DNA of 23,894 nt from CAYRFF01 sp964436125 (lineage in GTDB: Bacteria; Bacteroidota; Bacteroidia; Chitinophagales; Saprospiraceae): positions 1 through 23,894 of the forward strand of contig CAYTBT010000037.1 in assembly GCA_964436125.1 (NCBI GenBank), written 5' to 3'. A program made the position numbers and the translations under genes. Positions 8,111 to 14,748 of the stretch are shown piece after piece. A model generated the notes under the pieces. That model saw only the letters and a program-made list of their open reading frames with translations. It did not search any database and was not told the DNA's origin. Positions within the stretch are counted from its first letter, which is position 1. Each line of letters opens with the position of its first letter.

Positions 8111-8464
8111 ATGAACACTTTAAGTAATCAAGTTCAACTAATCGGAAACTTAGGGAAAGACCCGGAATTACTCACATTTGAAAATGGGAATGCACTGTGT
8201 AAATTCAGCCTTGCAACCAATGAATATTACAAGGATCGCGAGGGGAATAAAGTACAGAATACTGATTGGCACAATATTGTTGTCTGGGGAAAGAGGGGTG
8301 AGTTTCTTGCCGATGTTCTGAAGAAAGGTTCTTCAATAGCACTAGCAGGAAAAATAACCAACCGATCCTATGAAGGCAAGGAAGGTGGCAAGCGGTATAT
8401 TACTGAAATTGTTGTCAATGATTTCATGCTTCTCGACAAACGTGAAGAAGAGCACGCTGCTTAA
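8111..8464 (+). CDS. ssb: Single-stranded DNA-binding protein, short form (copy 1)
   Basis: This is a 117-aa SSB with a single OB-fold filling almost the whole protein: NQVQLIGNLGKDPEL at the N-terminus, CKFSLATNEYYKD, the TDWHNIVVWGKRGEFL core with the conserved tryptophan, and ISEIVV-like YITEIVVNDFMLL at the end. SSB proteins bind and protect single-stranded DNA in replication, recombination and repair. Typical SSBs are longer, with a glycine/proline-rich linker and an acidic tail ending D-D-x-P-F that recruits partner proteins. This one stops at DKREEEHAA directly after the OB-fold and lacks both. It is the first of two tandem ssb genes, 152 bp apart. Confidence 0.93.
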   Translation: MNTLSNQVQLIGNLGKDPELLTFENGNALCKFSLATNEYYKDREGNKVQNTDWHNIVVWGKRGEFLADVLKKGSSIALAGKITNRSYEGKEGGKRYITEIVVNDFMLLDKREEEHAA

Positions 8465-8481
8465 TGTATCAGGAGTAGATA

Positions 8482-8514
8482 AACATCTTTCCTTCGGCCA
8501 GTAATAGAGATGTT
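8482..8514 (+). terminator. Possible hairpin between the ssb genes
   Basis: Seven-base arms AACATCT (8482-8488) and AGATGTT (8508-8514) flank a 19-nt loop. There is no real T-run, so a terminator role is uncertain. Confidence 0.3.
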
Positions 8515-8616
8515 ATATTCTACATTGACTGTAGCTGAAAGGTGTTTATCCTCCATTATTATCTTTAACAATCGCGGGAAATAATTTTATACTGCCTGCG
8601 GTAAAATTTAACGACT

Positions 8617-8973
8617 ATGAAAACAAATATTGTAAATCAGGTTCATTTAATCGGTAATCTCGGAAAAGATCCGGAATTTTTTAGTTTTGAAAACGGAAAG
8701 TCCCTCTGTAAACTTTCTCTTGCTACCAATGAGTATTACACTACACACGATGGGAAGAGTAAAAAGAAAACAGAATGGCATTACGTGATAGCATGGGGAA
8801 AGAATGGCGATAACATGGCTCGGTCCTTACGCAAGGGACATAAAGTAGCTATCAGTGGTAAGTTAAATTCTAGAACCTATGAACTTGCTAATGGAAAGAA
8901 GCGATATGTTACAGAAATTATCGCAAATGAATTTCAGTTACTTAGTAAAAAGGAAGCAGCATTACCTTTCTAA
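8617..8973 (+). CDS. ssb: Single-stranded DNA-binding protein, short form (copy 2)
   Basis: This is a 118-aa SSB, a clear paralogue of the upstream gene: NQVHLIGNLGKDPEFF, SFENGKSLCKLSLATNEYY, TEWHYVIAWGKNGDNM and KRYVTEIIANEFQLL all align without gaps of note. Only the OB-fold is present. The C-terminus, KKEAALPF, keeps a final L-P-F like the partner-binding tip of bacterial SSBs but has no acidic stretch or linker before it. The about 60 nt upstream of both ssb start codons are alike, so the duplication probably included the leader. A strong terminator follows. Which copy is the housekeeping SSB of this organism cannot be judged; a full-length ssb may lie elsewhere. Confidence 0.93.
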   Translation: MKTNIVNQVHLIGNLGKDPEFFSFENGKSLCKLSLATNEYYTTHDGKSKKKTEWHYVIAWGKNGDNMARSLRKGHKVAISGKLNSRTYELANGKKRYVTEIIANEFQLLSKKEAALPF

Positions 8974-9005
8974 GGTAATTTAATAGCTTTTTTAATTAGA
9001 CTATA

Positions 9006-9042
9006 GGTGAAGATAGAATGGAGTTTCTATCTTCACCTTTTT
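9006..9042 (+). terminator. Strong intrinsic terminator after the second ssb
   Basis: A perfect 13-bp stem, GGTGAAGATAGAA (9006-9018) with TTCTATCTTCACC (9025-9037), has a 6-nt loop and is followed by TTTTT. Confidence 0.92.
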
Positions 9043-9112
9043 ATTCCCTTTATAACAAGATAAGTTTATGAGAGCAGATATGTTTATTATTACCCTGTAT
9101 TTCACTACTCAA

Positions 9113-9143
9113 CCCAAAAGTTTAAGCTTCAAAACGTTTTGGG
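9113..9143. terminator. Hairpin at the convergent junction, possible methyltransferase terminator
   Basis: CCCAAAA (9113-9119) pairs with TTTTGGG (9137-9143). The pairing continues inside with GTTT (9120-9123) and AAAC (9132-9135), leaving one bulged base. It lies 20 nt beyond the stop of the minus-strand methyltransferase. No T-run follows on either strand, so the role is inferred from position. Confidence 0.4.
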
Positions 9144-9163
9144 CAGGTATGAGAGAATATATT

Positions 9164-9805
9164 TTATTTTAGTGGTTCCTTCTTCCTTAACATAAAGATT
9201 CCATCTCTTAAGGGTAAAAGTATCTTGTCAACTCTTTTGTCATGTGACAAGGTTTCATTCAACTCTTTAATAATTTTAGTCTTTTTATCAGCCTTATCCA
9301 GAAGAACTTTTCCATTCCATAAAACATTATCTATAAGAATAAGACCGCCAGGTCTTACCATCGGAAGAAGGAGATTATAATAATCTGGATAATCCTTCTT
9401 GCCGGCATCAATAAAAGCTAGATCGATAGTTTTATTAAAGTCTCGCAGCAAATCCAAGGCATTACCGATGTGTAATTTTATCTGAGATGTATAATCTGAT
9501 TTTTTAAAAGAGTCCAGTAGAAAATCTTCGAGTTCATCATTTACTTCATAGGTGTGAATTTCTCCCATAGCAGATAAGCCCTCAGCGAGACATAAGGTTG
9601 CATAACCTACATAAGTACCGACCTCAACAATAATTTCCGGTTGAAGCAATTTACTTATCATTGATAGAAATCGACCTTGTAGTCTACCGGACAACATCCG
9701 TGGCTGTAAAGTATGATTATGGGCGTATCGCTCAACATCATTTAGTAGAGTTGTTGCTTTATCAGAATGGGTTTTACAATAATTATGAATTTTTTGCGAT
9801 TGCAT
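9164..9805 (-). CDS. SAM-dependent O-methyltransferase (Methyltransf_3 / COMT-like)
   Basis: This is a 213-aa protein of the class I cation-dependent O-methyltransferase family that includes caffeoyl-CoA and catechol methyltransferases. The SAM-binding motif I is IIVEVGTYVGYATLCLAEGL (about residues 58-77). Motif II includes the acidic end of the next strand in IHTYEVNDELEDF. The metal-binding and catalytic region is IDLAFIDAGKKDYPDYYNLL followed by GGLILIDNVLWNGKV, with the two aspartates expected to bind the divalent cation. Length and motif order are normal. These enzymes methylate catechol-like hydroxyls, but the substrate cannot be deduced. The gene converges with ssb and diverges from the PrsW gene, so it is probably transcribed alone. 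Confidence 0.93.
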   Translation of the reverse strand: MQSQKIHNYCKTHSDKATTLLNDVERYAHNHTLQPRMLSGRLQGRFLSMISKLLQPEIIVEVGTYVGYATLCLAEGLSAMGEIHTYEVNDELEDFLLDSFKKSDYTSQIKLHIGNALDLLRDFNKTIDLAFIDAGKKDYPDYYNLLLPMVRPGGLILIDNVLWNGKVLLDKADKKTKIIKELNETLSHDKRVDKILLPLRDGIFMLRKKEPLK

Positions 9806-10002
9806 CGTCCATGTATTTTATATATGAGTTAAATTTCTACTTGAATATACACATAGTTTTAACAGCGATAAGATAAACCTCTTGGCAGTTGTTCAATTTC
9901 ATTCTCAAAGACAGATTTTTTAAGACTTTATATACAAGCTAATCGGGATATGATTTTAATTTTACTTATTTTTGTTAAAAGATATGTTGAACTGAAATAT
10001 TG

Positions 10003-10710
10003 ATGACTAACTTGCTTAGCCTTCTTGGAATTGCCATTGGACCAGTAATATTTATTGCAATCGTTGTCTATGGATATGATAAATATGATAAAGAGCCAAA
10101 AAAGGTACTCCTTATTGCCTTTTTACTCGGTTGTATCAGCGTGATTCCGGCAGTCATTCTTGAAGGAGCGTGGATGTCCCTGGGATTCCTAGCACAAGGT
10201 AGTCTATTAGATATTCTATTTTTTGCGACAATTGTAGTAGGCTTAAGCGAAGCATTGAGTAAGTTTCTAATGTTGCGTATTCATGCCTATAGACATGATG
10301 CTTTTAATGAAGCATTTGATGGAATTGTTTATGGAGTTTTTGTTTCTCTAGGATTTGCAGCAGTTGAAAATTTCCTCTATGTCTATCAACATGGAATAGG
10401 TGTAGGAATAGTCCGGATGTTCACAGCGGTACCCTTTCATGCTTGCCTGGGAGTGATAATAGGATACTACGTAGGAAAAGCAAAGTTTAAACACCGTTAT
10501 AAAACCTACACAATGATTAAAGGTATTGTAATTGCTATACTTTTTCACGGTGCTTATGATTTTATGCTCATGCAGCATCATTATCCTTCACTTATGTTTT
10601 TTGCATTAATTGTGCTCTATGTTGCTTATCGTTTCAGTAAAAGCTCTATTAAAGAAATGCAGAAGGAAAGTAAACTTCAATTCTGGAAGCGCAGTGATGA
10701 AATTGTTTGA
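10003..10710 (+). CDS. PrsW-family intramembrane metalloprotease-like protein
   Basis: This is a 235-aa integral membrane protein with about seven hydrophobic helices, matching the PrsW/CPBP-like protease family, whose founder cleaves the anti-sigma factor RsiW in Bacillus. Visible motifs are YGYDKYDKEPK (residues 23-33), SEALSKFLML (82-91), the hallmark FDGIVYGVFVSLGFAAVENFLY (105-126), VPFHACLGVIIGYYVG, and FHGAYDFML near the C-terminus. In the usual E-E-x-x-K motif the second glutamate is alanine here (E83-A84-L-S-K87). That could alter or abolish catalysis; the remaining E122, both histidines and the aspartate are present. The ATG at 10003 is preferred over the adjoining TTG at 10000. Substrate and regulation are unknown. 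Confidence 0.88.
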   Translation: MTNLLSLLGIAIGPVIFIAIVVYGYDKYDKEPKKVLLIAFLLGCISVIPAVILEGAWMSLGFLAQGSLLDILFFATIVVGLSEALSKFLMLRIHAYRHDAFNEAFDGIVYGVFVSLGFAAVENFLYVYQHGIGVGIVRMFTAVPFHACLGVIIGYYVGKAKFKHRYKTYTMIKGIVIAILFHGAYDFMLMQHHYPSLMFFALIVLYVAYRFSKSSIKEMQKESKLQFWKRSDEIV

Positions 10711-10892
10711 AATATAGGAAAGACATCGAGATTTAAGATGAAAAGCATATTCTTATTTTTTCCCCTGATTTAAGCCCTGCCTTTGTAAAACTAATTTAGC
10801 AGTATGTTTATTCTTCAATCAGTTAATTTCAAGACATGCCTAAGCTCATTTTGATGGCTTCATAAGCTGTCATCGGCGATAGAATTTAAAAC
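10711..10892. other. Spacer with a 25-nt relic of an Rpn gene
   Basis: Non-coding. Bases 10849-10873 are identical to 11085-11109 in the intact Rpn gene, a segment that there encodes the residues before the repeat tail (MTAYEAIK on the minus strand). It sits just downstream of that gene's stop. This is most simply a remnant of another tandem copy. Confidence 0.6.
10849..10873 (-). pseudogene. 25-nt relic of a third Rpn gene copy
   Basis: An exact 25-nt match to the intact copy (11085-11109) and, for all but its outermost base or two, to the truncated copy. The flanks on both sides are unrelated to the Rpn gene, so only this scrap remains. Confidence 0.55.
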
Positions 10893-11837
10893 TTACAAAG
10901 TAAATCCCTGCTCTTTCAGGATATCTTTCACCTGTTGAACGGAAGAATGGGTAATCTGGGCGAGGAGATCGATAGCAATATTCCGTTTATAGCCTTCCAC
11001 TATTAAGTTAATACGCTCCTTTTCACGACCTTCCTCACGTCCTTCTTCACGACCTTCCTCACGTCCTTCCTCACGTCCTTCCTTTTTGATGGCTTCATAA
11101 GCTGTCATAATATCTTCTTTTAATTCTGTACTCAGTTTCTTGGCTGCTTGCTTGAGCACCCTTTTATCCTCAACAAATTCTAAGTAATAAACAAAAATCG
11201 CTGTCGTTAAGTTCCCTACGGATTTTACCGGTAAGCTGTGGAAAATCCGGTGTATTTCTTCTACTAAATAGTTTTGATCGTGACTGTACTTCTGTAATAA
11301 AAAGGTTGCCACGAGAAAATCATTCCTAATTGAATCGATTTCTTCATCGGAAAGATTCTGGATATTGAGAAAATCAATCGCTAGATGCGGTATATACTTC
11401 TGAAAATAAGCCGGATAATCCGGAAGTAGTTCTTTTATCGACTGGAACACCCATTTTTCTTGGCCATGGTAAAATAAAATGGGAATAATTAACTCGAGTT
11501 TATTGCCGGCTTCAATCTGCTTGTGGTAGGCTTGTGCTATATAGCGCAACACTTGCACAGCAGCGTTCGGATCTTTATAACTCTTGTGTTCAAGTAAGAT
11601 GCTTATGTAACAAGATTTATCTTCTTCTTTCAAGGGACAACGAAGGAGGATATCAGAAATCGATTCTTCCATGTCCTCGGTAACATAGCTGTTGTTCTGA
11701 TATTCAATGGAATTGAGATCCAATGCATTAACTACTTTCTTATCCAGGAATTCCTTGAGGAAATCTGCAGCAATGCTTTTGTTTTTCATTAATTTTCTGA
11801 AAAACTTATCGTGGACATTGTGAATCTTGGCTGCCAT
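10893..11837 (-). CDS. Rpn-family recombination-promoting nuclease / putative transposase (PD-(D/E)XK)
   Basis: This is a 314-aa member of the Rpn family (related to transposase_31 / TIGR01784), PD-(D/E)XK DNA endonucleases that promote RecA-independent recombination in E. coli and often occur in variable copy number. The N-terminus, HDKFFRKLMKNKSIAADFLKEFL, is the family start. The active site is D62 in SDILLRC and E83-x-K85 in ISILLEHK, followed by QVLRYIAQAYHKQIEAG and LELIIPILFYHGQEKW. The C-terminus has five 4-residue repeats of the type E-G-R-E (11023-11082), then a helical tail INLIVEGYKRNIAIDLLAQ ending EQGFTL. It is intact. A 5'-truncated copy lies directly upstream and is identical over 545 bp. 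Confidence 0.93.
   Translation of the reverse strand: MAAKIHNVHDKFFRKLMKNKSIAADFLKEFLDKKVVNALDLNSIEYQNNSYVTEDMEESISDILLRCPLKEEDKSCYISILLEHKSYKDPNAAVQVLRYIAQAYHKQIEAGNKLELIIPILFYHGQEKWVFQSIKELLPDYPAYFQKYIPHLAIDFLNIQNLSDEEIDSIRNDFLVATFLLQKYSHDQNYLVEEIHRIFHSLPVKSVGNLTTAIFVYYLEFVEDKRVLKQAAKKLSTELKEDIMTAYEAIKKEGREEGREEGREEGREEGREKERINLIVEGYKRNIAIDLLAQITHSSVQQVKDILKEQGFTL
11023..11082 (-). repeat. Five 12-bp tandem repeats in the Rpn gene
   Basis: Five consecutive 12-bp units of the form TCACGWCCTTCY encode four-residue EEGR-type repeats near the C-terminus. Such E-G-R-E tails are common in Rpn-like proteins and vary in number. The truncated neighbour has four clean and two degenerate units at the same place. 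Confidence 0.85.
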
Positions 11838-11892
11838 AATTGCTTGAAGATACGAAAAATAATCGGCATGGAAAGTGGAGTATCAGAAGGAC

Positions 11893-11922
11893 GCAAGGTA
11901 CACACTGTCTTAATTGATTCAA
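11893..11922 (-). promoter_or_regulatory. Possible promoter of the intact Rpn gene
   Basis: On the minus strand TTG (11922-11920), 19 nt, then TACCTTGC (11900-11893) gives correct spacing with an imperfect -7 element. It is placed 56 nt before the ATG at 11837. It overlaps the 3' side of the truncated copy's stop region. Confidence 0.35.
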
Positions 11923-11928
11923 CAGGAC

Positions 11929-12678
11929 TCACAACTTAAATCCCTGCTCTTTCAGGACATCTTTCACCTGTTGAACGGAAGAATTGGTAATCTGTGCGAG
12001 GAGATCGATTGCAATATTCCGTTTATAGCCTTCCACTATTAAGTTTATGCGCTCCTTTTCACGACCTTCCTCACGACCTTCCTCACGGCCTTCTTCACGA
12101 CCTTTTTCAAGCCCTACTTCGATTCCTTCTTTCTTGATGGCTTCATAAGCTGTCATAATATCTTCTTTTAATTCTGTACTCAGTTTCTTGGCTGCTTGCT
12201 TGAGCACCCTTTTATCCTCAACAAATTCTAAGTAATAAACAAAAATCGCTGTCGTTAAGTTCCCTACGGATTTTACCGGTAAGCTGTGGAAAATCCGGTG
12301 TATTTCTTCTACTAAATAGTTTTGATCGTGACTGTACTTCTGTAATAAAAAGGTTGCCACGAGAAAATCATTCCTAATTGAATCGATTTCTTCATCGGAA
12401 AGATTCTGGATATTGAGAAAATCAATCGCTAGATGCGGTATATACTTCTGAAAATAAGCCGGATAATCCGGAAGTAGTTCTTTTATCGACTGGAACACCC
12501 ATTTTTCTTGGCCATGGTAAAATAAAATGGGAATAATTAACTCGAGTTTATTGCCGGCTTCAATCTGCTTGTGGTAGGCTTGTGCTATATAGCGCAACAC
12601 TTGCACAGCAGCGTTCGGATCTTTATAACTCTTGTGTTCAAGTAAGATGCTTATGTAACAAGATTTATCTTCTTCTTT
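11929..12678 (-). pseudogene. 5'-truncated second copy of the Rpn nuclease gene
   Basis: This copy matches the intact downstream Rpn gene from residue K70 to the C-terminus. At its 5' edge (12678) similarity stops abruptly, and an in-frame TAA follows two codons upstream, so residues 1-69, including the active-site D62, are gone. The open frame could restart at a GTG at 12606 to give 225 aa, but that product would lack part of the nuclease core. From 12134 to 12678 the DNA is identical by eye to 11086-11630. The 3' part (11937-12133) is diverged and has one more four-residue unit than the intact copy (GIEVGLEKGREE...). It ends EQGFKL. Expression is doubtful. Confidence 0.85.
12059..12130 (-). 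repeat. 12-bp tandem repeats in the truncated Rpn copy
   Basis: Four clean 12-bp units (12059-12106) and two degenerate ones (12107-12130) encode R-E-E-G-type repeats. The total is one unit longer than in the intact copy, which fully accounts for the 12-bp length difference between the two duplicated segments. Confidence 0.8.
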
Positions 12679-13155
12679 GTTTTAGTTTATAGTAAATCTT
12701 TATGATAATATCTGAAAAGAATTGGAGAAAACAACGAACGAACAAAGAATACCTCAAGCCTCAAGAATAAGGGATATATATTCCGATTTGAAAAATCGGA
12801 ACAAGCAATGCTCCAGAGGCGCACACGTAGCGATAAGAAATAGTACAAAGCTTAGAACAATATCCATATTTAGAAATAAGCGAAAGGGGGAGACTTCCAG
12901 AGGAATAGTCCGTCCATCAAGCGGAATTGCGGTGATCTCGGTGTTCAGTCTTACGAATGAGCAGATTAGAATGAGAAAGAGGAAAATACAATTGGATAAT
13001 TTACCTGAACACCGAGGCACAAAAGCATGAAGCGATAAGATGGACGGCGGTTTTGCATAGCAAAAATTCCCTTGGAAGCTCCCTAGATTTTTGCGCCACT
13101 TTTCATCAATGGAAAAGTGGCAAAAGAAAAAATGGGTGTCCCAATGTCAAAGTCA
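12679..13155. other. Apparently rearranged non-coding stretch with hairpins
   Basis: No credible gene. Overlapping frames of 102 codons (plus) and 88 codons (minus) occupy the same bases and neither resembles a known family. Structures seen are a hairpin TTCCGATTT/AAATCGGAA (12781-12789, 12793-12801), a distant 12-bp inverted repeat (12937-12948, 13005-13016), and a hairpin GCCACTTTTC/GAAAAGTGGC (13095-13104, 13112-13121). It begins exactly where the truncated Rpn copy breaks off. Confidence 0.55.
12937..13016. repeat. 12-bp inverted repeat
   Basis: CTCGGTGTTCAG (12937-12948) and its exact reverse complement CTGAACACCGAG (13005-13016) are separated by 56 nt. Whether they are element ends or a long stem is unclear. 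Confidence 0.5.
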
Positions 13156-13180
13156 GGAGAGAAAAAGTCATTTTCTCTCC
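13156..13180 (-). terminator. Terminator-like hairpin overlapping the exbD2 stop codon
   Basis: GGAGAGAAAA (13156-13165) and TTTTCTCTCC (13171-13180) form a perfect 10-bp stem with loop AGTCA (13166-13170). On the minus strand the TGA stop of exbD2 lies within the loop. The A/T half of the stem provides a T-rich 3' arm, and no further T-run follows. It probably ends the exb operon. Confidence 0.6.
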
Positions 13181-13641
13181 CCTCTCGGCACAGCAGAATA
13201 ATTTACTTTCAATTGTCCCGACTTGCGCAACTCGGTTTTAATGTCGGTAATGATTCCCATGGTTACATTTTTATCCACGCGTAAAGAAGTCGTGATAAGG
13301 CTGCGTTGTGACTCGGGAATTGTCGCTTTGTGTTTTTCCAGAAATAAGGGAATGTCACTGATCTCCGCAAATTTATCTCCCAGCTGAATACGCGGAGCCG
13401 TCCCCTGGAGTTTCTGATACGGTGCCTTGGGCTTTCCCACGTATATATAATTGACCAGTGACCTGTGTTCCAGCTTAGTCAATTCCGTTGCTTGCGGTAC
13501 GTGTACTTCCACCTTTAATGAAGTATCTCTCAATTGCGTCACAACCATAAAGAAAAACAAGAGCATAAATACGACGTCCGGAAGAGAAGCTGTGCTTATC
13601 TCCGGTGAGCTTTTCCGTTTCCGTCTTGCTATTCTTGCCAC
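13168..13641 (-). CDS. exbD: Biopolymer transport protein ExbD/TolR family (second copy)
   Basis: This is a 157-aa ExbD/TolR-type protein. A basic N-terminus (RIARRKRKSS) is followed by one transmembrane helix at about residues 17-38, with the conserved functional aspartate D22 in ASLPDVVFMLLFFFMV. The rest is a periplasmic domain. ExbD works with ExbB as a proton-driven motor that energises TonB-dependent outer-membrane transport. The gene is last in a four-gene operon, 10 bp after the first exbD. Two adjacent exbD genes are usual in Bacteroidota. The C-terminal domain contains VDKNVTMGIITDIKTELR, the typical end of the family. The stop codon lies inside a hairpin. Confidence 0.93.
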   Translation of the reverse strand: MARIARRKRKSSPEISTASLPDVVFMLLFFFMVVTQLRDTSLKVEVHVPQATELTKLEHRSLVNYIYVGKPKAPYQKLQGTAPRIQLGDKFAEISDIPLFLEKHKATIPESQRSLITTSLRVDKNVTMGIITDIKTELRKSGQLKVNYSAVPRGERK

Positions 13642-13651
13642 TTTTTATTCC

Positions 13652-14236
13652 TTATTTTTCCGTATTTTCCACCTCTGCCTTATCTCCAAAGTCCGTCGGC
13701 TCTGCCTCAGAAATTTTCATGGGAATAATTTCAATAATCTGTTTCTTCTGCTTCCGTGTCAATAAATCATAAACGGTATTAAATCGCTTCATGGAAGCGG
13801 CATCTCTCAGCTCATTATACGCTGCTTTAATCTCATTATAAACTTGAATGTATGTATTATAAGAAGTGCCATTATCGTTCTGTAGTGAGACAACGGCCTC
13901 TTCCGGAGACTTGGCAAGCTCGGGATTGTTTCCCGGATTCATGATAAAGTTTTTTACGCCTACTTTCAAGTCGCGTATTTGCGTAAGCTTATTCTCAACG
14001 AGCAATTCATTATCGGCATTGATGAGGATCGTATAGACGTTTCTGTCGAGCAATGTCGCCGTTTCTTGAACCGGAGCATCCGACCACGGTGGTAATTTTA
14101 CGAGAATTCCTTCATCCTTGGCCATTGTCGTCGTCACGAGGAAGAAAATAAGCAAGAGAAAGGCGATGTCGGCCATTGAGCCGGCATTAATCTCGTTGTT
14201 CATCCGATCTTTTGCCCTTTTTCTATTCCTGAACAT
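13652..14236 (-). CDS. exbD: Biopolymer transport protein ExbD/TolR family (first copy)
   Basis: This is a 194-aa ExbD-family protein with a basic start (FRNRKRAKDRMNNEINAGS) and a single membrane helix containing the conserved D23 in MADIAFLLLIFFLVTTTMA. A periplasmic domain follows, longer than in the neighbouring copy, with an inserted stretch at about residues 90-150 (NNPELAKSPEEAVVSLQN...). The C-terminus is acidic. It is expected to assemble with ExbB in the inner membrane. It starts 7 bp after the stop of the four-helix protein and ends 10 bp before the next exbD, so translation is likely coupled. Confidence 0.93.
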   Translation of the reverse strand: MFRNRKRAKDRMNNEINAGSMADIAFLLLIFFLVTTTMAKDEGILVKLPPWSDAPVQETATLLDRNVYTILINADNELLVENKLTQIRDLKVGVKNFIMNPGNNPELAKSPEEAVVSLQNDNGTSYNTYIQVYNEIKAAYNELRDAASMKRFNTVYDLLTRKQKKQIIEIIPMKISEAEPTDFGDKAEVENTEK

Positions 14237-14243
14237 TACTTTC

Positions 14244-14714
14244 TTATTTTACAGCATTCCGTATCTCAAATCCCACTACGGCTCCTATCGTCAACAATAT
14301 CAGAACTATCGATGTCCATATTCCTCCACTGATAAGCTTGCTTGCCGTGTCCGAAATCTCAAATTCTCCGAGAAGCTGAGCTATGCTTTCCGTTCCGCTT
14401 GGTTCCGATATGACATAAGCGATGAAAAAAATCAAGAGAATTCCTGCGAGTGCAATGATGGACTTTATGGAACTCTTGAAGTCCTTGATTACCTGATAAA
14501 TACTGAATAATAATGCCACGGCAATACAGATTATGAGTAAAACGAGCGCGGCATATAGCCCAAAATTAAAGATGTCAATCTCTCCTAGCTTATCCGGCGA
14601 AACACGGGCATATTCATCCAATCCGGTGCTTGCTATCAAGAGAAATATTCCCGATATGACAAGCGCAACTATCAGGGCAATTGTGGAGCCGTATTTTGAT
14701 AAATATTTATACAT
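14244..14714 (-). CDS. Four-helix membrane protein of the exb operon
   Basis: This is a 156-aa protein with four hydrophobic helices, at about residues 9-29, 50-75, 85-104 and 130-152, joined by short loops. No enzymatic motif is visible. It lies between exbB (34 bp away) and the first exbD (7 bp away), the arrangement seen in many Bacteroidota, where this position holds an uncharacterised membrane protein. A role in assembly or function of the ExbB-ExbD complex is inferred from position only. The ATG start is followed by KYLSKYGSTIALIVALVIS, a sensible membrane-protein N-terminus. Confidence 0.8.
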   Translation of the reverse strand: MYKYLSKYGSTIALIVALVISGIFLLIASTGLDEYARVSPDKLGEIDIFNFGLYAALVLLIICIAVALLFSIYQVIKDFKSSIKSIIALAGILLIFFIAYVISEPSGTESIAQLLGEFEISDTASKLISGGIWTSIVLILLTIGAVVGFEIRNAVK

Positions 14715-14748
14715 AGTTCAGCTATTAATTGCTTCTTGAAGCCGCTCG

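Noticed and set aside
11023..11082. Short regular repeats as a possible CRISPR array
   Set aside because: The 12-bp units are directly contiguous with no spacers and are in frame within the Rpn coding sequence.
12722..13030. Overlapping open frames of 102 (plus) and 88 (minus) codons
   Set aside because: They cover the same bases on opposite strands, start at weak codons or without context, match no family I know, and contain hairpins and an inverted repeat.
13095..13121. GCCACTTTTC/GAAAAGTGGC hairpin as terminator of the exb operon
   Set aside because: On the minus strand no T-run follows the stem, and a better placed hairpin overlaps the exbD2 stop at 13156-13180.
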